Positions 1 through 4,419 of a stretch of DNA of 5,077 bases are shown here, piece by piece. Each line of letters starts with the position of its first letter. The first letter of the stretch is position 1. The notes beneath the pieces are model-generated. The model did not search any database. It had not been told where the DNA came from and was given only the letters and a program-made list of their open reading frames with translations. The stretch is from Nitrospinota bacterium (GTDB taxonomy: Bacteria; JADFOP01; DATKYB01), in contig DATKYB010000119.1 of the NCBI GenBank assembly GCA_035528715.1, positions 1-5,077 on the forward strand, given 5' to 3'. Position numbers and translations under genes: made by a program.

Positions 1-644
1 TTGAGCACTTCGTAATCGTCAAGGACAAGGTCAAGACAGGTACCATCTCAGATATCAAGGGCCTAAAGTTCTCCATTGGTAGGGCTGGCAGTGGTACAGA
101 AAGATCCGGACTCACTCTTATGAGCGGAGTTGGCATGGGCAGAGATGATGTTCATGGAGAGTATCTGGGATACTTTGAGTCAGCTAAGGCTATGAAAGAC
201 AAGAGGATACAGGGGGCTAACTTATGTGCTGGACCCCCAGTTGCTGCTGTTACTGATCTTTTTGCTACCCCCGGAATGAGGGTAAATATTCTGGAGTTTA
301 CAGACGATCAGCTCAATGCAATTAATGAGAAGACATCATATCCAGGTTTCAGATACATTATTCCGGCCAATACCTACCCGGGGCAGAAAAAAGAGGTCAA
401 GACCATTGCTCAACCAAATTTTTTAGGTATCAGGGCAGATGTAGATGAAACAATCGTATATAAGTTGACAAAGACGATATATGAAAATCTTGAGTACCTC
501 TATAGCATTCATCAGTCAACCAAACATATGAAGCTGGATTCAGCGATAAGTGGATTGCCTGCTCCCCTTCATCCAGGCGCGCTGAAGTACTACAAAGAGA
601 TTGGAATGAAGATACCTCAGAGGCTCATTCCACCAAGCTCTTAA
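1..644 (+). CDS. TAXI-family TRAP transporter solute-binding protein, 5' partial
   Basis: This is the C-terminal 213 residues of a periplasmic solute-binding protein of the TAXI class, which delivers a carboxylated solute to a TRAP permease. The frame is open from base 3, so the true start lies left of the window; the ATG at 120 is internal. The visible sequence begins EHFVIVKDKV, followed by the family's DIKGLKFSIGRAGSGTE stretch (a glycine/serine-rich ligand-binding loop). It ends with the typical TAXI tail LHPGALKYYKE followed by a short basic-proline end. The signal peptide is not in view. The fused TRAP permease follows after 72 bp on the same strand, the usual TAXI arrangement. Family assignment is firm; the ligand cannot be read from the sequence. 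Confidence 0.93.
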   Translation, partial: EHFVIVKDKVKTGTISDIKGLKFSIGRAGSGTERSGLTLMSGVGMGRDDVHGEYLGYFESAKAMKDKRIQGANLCAGPPVAAVTDLFATPGMRVNILEFTDDQLNAINEKTSYPGFRYIIPANTYPGQKKEVKTIAQPNFLGIRADVDETIVYKLTKTIYENLEYLYSIHQSTKHMKLDSAISGLPAPLHPGALKYYKEIGMKIPQRLIPPSS

Positions 645-655
645 AAAGAAATATG

Positions 656-680
656 CCGGATCGCCTTATAGGCGGTCCGG
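656..680 (+). promoter_or_regulatory. Intercistronic hairpin between binding protein and permease genes
   Basis: The arm CCGGATCGCC (656-665) pairs with GGCGGTCCGG (671-680) around the loop TTATA. In RNA this gives ten continuous base pairs with a single G-U wobble, and it is far more GC-rich than the surroundings. It starts 11 bp after the binding-protein stop. No T-run follows, so it is unlikely to be a full intrinsic terminator. A likely role, by analogy with other binding-protein operons, is 3'-end protection or partial attenuation, so that more binding protein than permease is made. The hairpin is seen; the role is inferred. Confidence 0.7.
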
Positions 681-703
681 TCCATCTAAGTTTAACACTT
701 ATC

Positions 704-709
704 AAAGGA
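704..709 (+). promoter_or_regulatory. Ribosome binding site of the TRAP permease, supporting a TTG start
   Basis: AAAGGA lies 7 bp before the TTG at 717. No in-frame ATG occurs until about residue 49, inside the first hydrophobic segment, so the Shine-Dalgarno match decides in favour of the rare TTG start. Confidence 0.65.
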
Positions 710-716
710 TACACAT

Positions 717-2678
717 TTGAATAAGAAGAATCCAGTCTCTAAAACCCCTATATCTTCTAAGAAATTTGATGAAGATATCGAAGAAGAAATTGGAGAGGTA
801 AAATCAGCTTTTCGAACACTTTCTGGAGGATGGAAAACCACTGCTTACATTATTGCAGTGGCCATGTCTCTTTTTAACATCTGGGTGAATACCTTTGGTG
901 TGATGCCAGGTATCTATCGGAATGCTGTGCATCTCGGTTTTGTCCTTATCCTTATTTTTTTTCTATCTCCCATCTCAAAGAAACATCCACAGCGATTTAT
1001 CAAGCTTGATGTCATTCTTGCAGTATTAAGTGCACTTGTAGCCCTCTATATCCTTTTTTTCGAGGAAGAGCTCCATCTAGAGAGATCCTCTATACCGATA
1101 CTTAGAGATTATCTATTTGCCGGGCTGGCAATGATTTTGCTCCTTTACGGAACATATAGAGTAGTTGGCTGGTTTATTCCTGCTTTGTCCCTTTTATTTG
1201 TTTGTTATGCCCTCTTTTTAGGAAGCATTATTCCTGGAACATTTCACTACCGAGGAGTGTTTCTGACACGCCTTTTGTACCGCATGTATCTGACAGATGA
1301 AGGGATATTTGGTATTGTCTGTACTGTCTCTTCTACTTATGTTGTCCTCTTTATTCTTTTTGGAGCCTTCTTGCTTAAATCAGGGGCTGGTGATTTCATT
1401 ATCAAGCTGGCTCAGTCTGTTGCTGGTCATAGGGTTGGGGGTCCGGCAAAGATAGCTGTGATTGCAAGCGGTTTTATGGGCTCTATCTCTGGAAGCGCTG
1501 TGGCCAATACGGTAGCTACTGGGTCTTTTACCATTCCTTTGATGAAGAAGGTTGGTTACAAATCGCATTTTGCAGCGGCAGTCGAGGCAGCTGCCTCAAC
1601 AGGGGGGCAGCTCATGCCGCCTATCATGGGGGCGGGTGCCTTTATAATGGCTCAGTGGACAGGTATCTCTTATCTCAAGATCATTGCTGTAGCTACCATT
1701 CCCGCAATACTGTATTTTGCCTCTGTAGGCTTTTTTGTTCATATTGAGGCTCTGAAAGAGGGGATTATGCCGATGCCAAAGGAAACTCTTCCCAGGTTAG
1801 GTAATGTCTTAAAAGAGGGGTTTCACTTCACGATTCCTGTAATCCTCCTCCTTTTCCTCCTTGTAAGAGGCTATACTCCGACGTATGCAGCCTGTATTGC
1901 AATTGTGGGCATTGTTGTAGTAAGCTGGTTTAAAAAGGAAAACCGTATGGGTATCGAAGATATCCTCGATGCCCTTTATATGGGTGCTAAAAATACCTTA
2001 TCAACCGCAGCTATCCTAATCTGTACTGGAATCATCATTGGTGTTGTGGCAATCACTGGTGTTGCCATAACCTTCTCTGGTGTGGTTATGGAACTTTCCG
2101 GAGGAATTCTATTCCTGGCAATCATACTGGTCATGCTGGCCTCTCTTGTTCTTGGGATGGGTCTTCCGGTTACAGCATCCTACATAATGCTTGCAGTTCT
2201 CGCAGGGCCTGCCTTAACCCAGATGGGTATTTCACTTCTTGCAGCTCACATGATTATCTTTTGGTATAGCCAGGATGCCAATGTAACACCACCTGTATGC
2301 CTTGCAGCATTCTCCGCAGCAGGTGTGGCTGGCTCAAAACCGATGAAGACAGGCTTTACAGCTTGGAAACTTGCAAAGGGTCTCTATATCATACCATTTC
2401 TTTTTGCCTATACCCCCATCCTTTTTGAAGGACCTGTCCTTGAGGTTTTGATTACAGCTCTGGCAGCCTTAATCGGGCTCTTTGGCTTCACAGTCTTTTG
2501 GGAGGGATATCTTTTAAGAAAGATGAATATAGGAGAGAGGGCAATTACAGGACTCGCCACCATCTTCCTTTTTTGGCCAGACAATCTCATGAGGGGATTG
2601 GGTTTTATTTTTATCCTAATCATATATCTTTTTCATCGGATAGGATTAAAGAAGCAGGCACATGAGGTACCAACTTAA
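717..2678 (+). CDS. TRAP transporter fused permease subunit (DctQ-like + DctM-like)
   Basis: This 653-residue inner-membrane protein is a fused TRAP permease of the kind that partners TAXI binding proteins and drives secondary uptake with an ion gradient. The first 40 residues are charged and cytosolic (acidic cluster DEDIEEEIGEV). Residues about 41-190 hold about five hydrophobic segments corresponding to the small DctQ-like subunit. The DctM-like part follows, with its signature GSISGSAVANTVATGSF near residue 255, EAAASTGGQLMPPIMGAGAF near 288, GMGLPVTASY near 480 and ANVTPPVCLAAFSAAGVAG near 521. Further hydrophobic segments reach the C-terminus, as in other fused TAXI permeases. The start is TTG with a good ribosome binding site. 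The gene lies 72 bp after the binding-protein gene and 106 bp before an aldolase gene, probably one operon. The substrate is unknown; a small organic or sugar acid would fit the aldolase neighbour. Confidence 0.95.
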   Translation: MNKKNPVSKTPISSKKFDEDIEEEIGEVKSAFRTLSGGWKTTAYIIAVAMSLFNIWVNTFGVMPGIYRNAVHLGFVLILIFFLSPISKKHPQRFIKLDVILAVLSALVALYILFFEEELHLERSSIPILRDYLFAGLAMILLLYGTYRVVGWFIPALSLLFVCYALFLGSIIPGTFHYRGVFLTRLLYRMYLTDEGIFGIVCTVSSTYVVLFILFGAFLLKSGAGDFIIKLAQSVAGHRVGGPAKIAVIASGFMGSISGSAVANTVATGSFTIPLMKKVGYKSHFAAAVEAAASTGGQLMPPIMGAGAFIMAQWTGISYLKIIAVATIPAILYFASVGFFVHIEALKEGIMPMPKETLPRLGNVLKEGFHFTIPVILLLFLLVRGYTPTYAACIAIVGIVVVSWFKKENRMGIEDILDALYMGAKNTLSTAAILICTGIIIGVVAITGVAITFSGVVMELSGGILFLAIILVMLASLVLGMGLPVTASYIMLAVLAGPALTQMGISLLAAHMIIFWYSQDANVTPPVCLAAFSAAGVAGSKPMKTGFTAWKLAKGLYIIPFLFAYTPILFEGPVLEVLITALAALIGLFGFTVFWEGYLLRKMNIGERAITGLATIFLFWPDNLMRGLGFIFILIIYLFHRIGLKKQAHEVPT

Positions 2679-2772
2679 GGGTTTTTTTGAACTTACTTTC
2701 TTTATTAAATTGATATCCAACTAAGGGGATTTGGATTACGGATGAGATAATCAAAGCCTCAAATAAAGCCAT

Positions 2773-2779
2773 AGAGGAG
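2773..2779 (+). promoter_or_regulatory. Ribosome binding site of the aldolase gene
   Basis: TAGAGGAG gives a strong Shine-Dalgarno core, GAGGAG, ending 5 bp before the ATG at 2785 and 8 bp before a second ATG at 2788. Either codon could be the start; the proteins differ by one methionine. The rest of the 106-bp gap (2679-2784) has a T-run at 2682-2688 without a convincing stem, and a 6-bp stem ATCCAA/TTGGAT (2715-2736). I see no convincing separate promoter. Confidence 0.75.
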
Positions 2780-2784
2780 TAAAA

Positions 2785-3678
2785 ATGATGAAGCTCAAAG
2801 GTGTCATGCCTCCCATTACAACACCTTTTGAAAATGGAGAAGTAGCCCTGAAAAGACTTAAGGAAAATCTTCAAAAATGGAATCAAACGGAGCTCTCAGG
2901 GTATCTCGTACTTGGCTCCAATGGCGAGGCTGTTTATTTAAATGAAAAAGAAAAGTTATCTATTGTAGAGGCTTCCAGAGAGACCATTCCATCTTCAAAG
3001 GTTATGATTGTTGGTACAGGTTTGGAATCAACTCAGGAGACCATTCGATTTACAAATCAAGTAGCTGAAAGAGGTGCGGATTATGCACTTGTCATTACGC
3101 CCTCCTATTTCAAGGGATCAATGAAAACATCGATACTTTATAATCACTTTATTTCTGTTGCAGAATCCTCAAAGATTGAAATTTTGCTCTACAATATGCC
3201 ACAATTCACGGGGATTAACATGGAGCCTGAGCTTGTAGCTAGGCTTTCTGAGCATCCTAATATCTTAGGTATCAAAGATAGCTTAGGAAACATTAGCCAA
3301 TTGAGTGAGATTGTACATCTATCTCAAGAGAAGTTTACTGTCTTTGTAGGTTCAGCGCCTGTATTCTTTCCTGCTCTTTGCATTGGTGCCGTGGGAGGAA
3401 TTTTGGCTGCAGCAAATGTGATTCCTCAGGAGTTTATTCGGATCCAGAATCTCTTTAAAGAGGAGAAATTTGATGAGGCGAGAGAACTACAAAATCTATT
3501 AACTCCTTTGGCTAAAGCGGTGACAGTAAAATATGGCATTGGTGGATTGAAGACAGCAATGGATTTGGCAGGTTATTTTGGTGGAGAACCACGCCTCCCC
3601 CTAAAAAGACCTGGTCAAGAAGTTGAGGATGAATTAAAACAGTTGTTGTACCGACTAAAAAATCAGATTGTTATCTGA
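2785..3678 (+). CDS. DapA/NAL-superfamily Schiff-base aldolase (not a true DapA)
   Basis: This 297-residue cytosolic (beta/alpha)8 protein has the usual length for class I pyruvate-dependent aldolases and synthases. The visible motifs are PPITTPF (residues 9-15), GSNGEA (44-49), the catalytic tyrosine in LLYNMP (Tyr136) and the Schiff-base lysine in GIKDS (Lys164), corresponding to Tyr133 and Lys161 of E. coli DapA. The DapA arginine that binds the aspartate-semialdehyde carboxylate (Arg138, in YNVPSRTG) is Phe141 here (YNMPQFTG). GTTGE of DapA is GSNGE, as in 4-hydroxy-2-oxoglutarate aldolases. Lysine biosynthesis is therefore unlikely. Cleavage or condensation of a 2-keto acid with pyruvate is more plausible, such as a hydroxy-oxoglutarate or keto-deoxy sugar acid aldolase. 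Its position behind the TRAP-TAXI genes suggests catabolism of the imported solute. Family is firm; substrate is open. Confidence 0.93.
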   Translation: MMKLKGVMPPITTPFENGEVALKRLKENLQKWNQTELSGYLVLGSNGEAVYLNEKEKLSIVEASRETIPSSKVMIVGTGLESTQETIRFTNQVAERGADYALVITPSYFKGSMKTSILYNHFISVAESSKIEILLYNMPQFTGINMEPELVARLSEHPNILGIKDSLGNISQLSEIVHLSQEKFTVFVGSAPVFFPALCIGAVGGILAAANVIPQEFIRIQNLFKEEKFDEARELQNLLTPLAKAVTVKYGIGGLKTAMDLAGYFGGEPRLPLKRPGQEVEDELKQLLYRLKNQIVI

Positions 3679-3700
3679 TCTTCAAATATCATTCATAATC

Positions 3701-3743
3701 AAAAAATAATCAGTTCTAATTTTTATGCTGTCTCTGATTATTT
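3701..3743 (-). terminator. Possible intrinsic terminator of the HMA selenoprotein gene
   Basis: Ten-base arms AAATAATCAG (3704-3713) and CTGATTATTT (3734-3743) form a perfect inverted repeat around a 20-nt loop. Read on the minus strand, the hairpin is followed by U residues (A-run 3701-3706 on the plus strand), fitting termination of the gene ending at 3829. On the plus strand no T-run follows, so it is less suited to the aldolase gene. The large loop and AT-rich stem make it weak. A second small stem, ATCAGA/TCTGAT (3662-3679), overlaps the aldolase stop. Nothing else recognisable lies in 3744-3828. Confidence 0.35.
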
Positions 3744-3828
3744 CACTTAAGAGCGTAAAATAAGAAGAAATCTGTTCTTTCATCTAGTGTCATAAGGGAT
3801 TTGTAGTTATAAAGAGGTGTCTCTAATA

Positions 3829-4140
3829 CTACATTAAAAACTTGGGTTCTCCTTCAACCACAAAATTCCCTTGCTCAAGAGCTTTTATCATTTTTTTGAC
3901 ATTGGTTTTCTGATCATCAAACACGACCGTGGCAGTATGTTCGATGTAGTTTGTTTCGACATTCAATACACCGTTAACACTTTTGAGGATAGAACCTACC
4001 CTCGCTGCAGTGCCAGGTCAGACGCATCCTGGGACCGTTAGCTTAACTGTTTTTTCAGCCGCTAAAACGGTTTGAAAAGATATAGAAAGAAGAAGTAAAA
4101 TTCCAAGCAGGATAATTCCGAAAGATTTTATATTTTTCAT
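3829..4140 (-). CDS. Secreted HMA-domain (MerP-like) selenoprotein with in-frame TGA (Sec41)
   Basis: Reading ATG at 4140 leftward to TAG at 3831-3829 gives 103 residues if the TGA at 4020-4018 is decoded as selenocysteine. Residues 1-27 are a classical signal peptide: basic start MKNIK, leucine/isoleucine core, end QTVLA. The mature part is a single heavy-metal-associated ferredoxin-like fold, about 75 residues, resembling mercury-binding MerP. It shows KLTVPGCV-Sec-PGTAARV (33-48), then SVNGV (54-58), VETNY (61-65), TVVFDD (71-76) and VKKMIKALEQG (81-91). The MerP motif GMTCxxC becomes G-Cys39-Val-Sec41-P-G-Thr44. Sec takes the first cysteine position, a cysteine replaces the methionine, and the second cysteine is lost. 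A SECIS-like hairpin follows the TGA. A good ribosome binding site (GAGG, 8-bp spacing) precedes the ATG. Likely a periplasmic metal- or metalloid-binding or redox protein. A nonsense-mutated pseudogene is the alternative, but the frame is intact on both sides. Confidence 0.85.
3978..4012 (-). promoter_or_regulatory. bSECIS-like element of the HMA selenoprotein gene
   Basis: On the minus strand, 14 nt after the TGA, GAGGGUAG (4003-3996) pairs with CUAUCCUC (3992-3985) as eight base pairs with one G-U, closing a three-base loop GUU (3995-3993). The apical loop starts 22 nt after the UGA. A lower four-pair stem, CACU (4012-4009) with AGUG (3981-3978), flanks an internal loop. Bacterial SECIS rules as I know them ask for a loop of 3-14 nt, about 16-37 nt from UGA, an upper stem of 4-16 pairs and a G among the first two loop bases; all are met. 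The loop G-U matches the SelB-contact bases known from E. coli fdhF. Confidence 0.75.
4018..4020 (-). other. Selenocysteine codon (UGA) of the HMA protein
   Basis: The in-frame TGA is codon 41, at the first metal-binding cysteine of the HMA motif and two residues after Cys39. The frame before it encodes a signal peptide and the first strand; the frame after it encodes the rest of the fold without another stop until TAG. The aldolase gene next door uses TGA as its stop, so recoding is local. Confidence 0.8.
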
Positions 4141-4148
4141 TTGACTTA

Positions 4149-4158
4149 CCTCATGAGG
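4149..4158 (-). promoter_or_regulatory. Ribosome binding site of the HMA gene within a 10-bp palindrome
   Basis: GAGG on the minus strand (4152-4149) lies 8 bp before the ATG at 4140. It forms one half of the perfect palindrome CCTCATGAGG (4149-4158). The palindrome could be chance or a small site that occludes translation or binds a dimer; only the ribosome binding site is well supported. Confidence 0.6.
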
Positions 4159-4170
4159 ATATTTTTTAAC

Positions 4171-4186
4171 TCAAGTAATTCCTTGA
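4171..4186. repeat. Inverted repeat TCAAG-N6-CTTGA, candidate operator
   Basis: TCAAG (4171-4175) and CTTGA (4182-4186) are perfect 5-bp arms six bases apart. They sit at and just downstream of the proposed -10 of the HMA gene, where a dimeric repressor could act. It recalls ArsR-type sites (ATCAA-N6-TTGAT) but the spacing of the TCAA/TTGA cores differs, so no family is assigned. Confidence 0.3.
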
Positions 4187-4216
4187 ATATAAATATACGT
4201 TGTACTAACGTCCCAA
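4186..4216 (-). promoter_or_regulatory. Candidate MerR-type promoter of the HMA selenoprotein gene
   Basis: On the minus strand TTGGGA (4216-4211) could be the -35 and TATATT (4191-4186) the -10, separated by 19 bp. The spacer contains most of the palindrome ACGTT-GTACT-AACGT (4197-4211 on the plus strand), which overlaps the last base of the -35. An overlong spacer filled by an operator is the arrangement of MerR-family activator targets such as mer and cue promoters. Transcription would start near 4179, leaving a leader of about 39 nt. No MerR gene is in the window, and AT-rich DNA gives -10-like matches easily. Confidence 0.35.
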
Positions 4217-4252
4217 GCTTTTTCTCTTTATACTTTTTACTAAAGAAATCCA

Positions 4253-4281
4253 TTGAAAAGTTTATTCTTCTTTATTATATT
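4253..4281 (+). promoter_or_regulatory. Candidate sigma70 promoter of the peroxiredoxin selenoprotein gene
   Basis: TTGAAA (4253-4258) and TATATT (4276-4281) each match consensus at five of six bases and are exactly 17 bp apart. Transcription would begin near 4288, giving a leader of about 130 nt before the ATG at 4420. Confidence 0.45.
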
Positions 4282-4295
4282 AAGACAAATAATAT

Positions 4296-4312
4296 ATAAG
4301 AACAATTCTTAT
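4296..4312. repeat. 17-bp palindrome just downstream of the peroxiredoxin promoter, candidate operator
   Basis: ATAAGAA-CAA-TTCTTAT has perfect 7-bp arms around three bases. It begins about 8 bp after the predicted transcription start, a usual place for a repressor site; in RNA it would also form a small hairpin. The binding protein is unknown. A peroxide- or metal-sensing repressor (PerR/Fur class binds AT-rich palindromes) is one idea, though the sequence is not a clear match. Confidence 0.35.
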
Positions 4313-4375
4313 CTGTCAAAAATATTCTTTTGTTTCAGTTACGAATCATTTCTGGATTTTAGTTTTAACAGATAA
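4309..4375 (+). repeat. Long inverted repeat in the leader of the peroxiredoxin gene
   Basis: TTATCTGTCAAAA (4309-4321) and TTTTAACAGATAA (4363-4375) are complementary at 12 of 13 positions, enclosing a 41-nt AT-rich loop. The left arm shares bases 4309-4312 with the palindrome at 4296-4312, so in RNA the two hairpins cannot form fully together. No riboswitch family is recognised. Confidence 0.4.
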
Positions 4376-4419
4376 TTTGTAAGTTTAATTCTAAACGTAT
4401 AAATAGAGAGAGAAAGAGT

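Noticed and set aside
1380-1568. Minus-strand open frame of 62 codons inside the permease gene
   Set aside because: It lies wholly in the DctM-like core of the permease, has no recognisable domain, and is a shadow frame.
2682-2688. T-run after the permease as a terminator
   Set aside because: No stable stem lies directly before it; only the short palindrome CTTAAG is present.
2408-2886. Minus-strand open frames across the permease end and aldolase start
   Set aside because: They overlap well-supported plus-strand genes and show no family features; the arginine/lysine/serine-rich translations look like antisense of membrane and aldolase sequence.
3676-3750. The aldolase stop TGA as a third selenocysteine codon, since the frame stays open for about 23 codons
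   Set aside because: The protein already has the full family length, the extension shows no motif, and the hairpin behind it has a 20-nt loop starting 35 nt away without a leading G.
3679-3828. A small gene or RNA in the gap after the aldolase
   Set aside because: Frames are short and without a ribosome binding site or motif; only the inverted repeat described as a possible terminator is supported.
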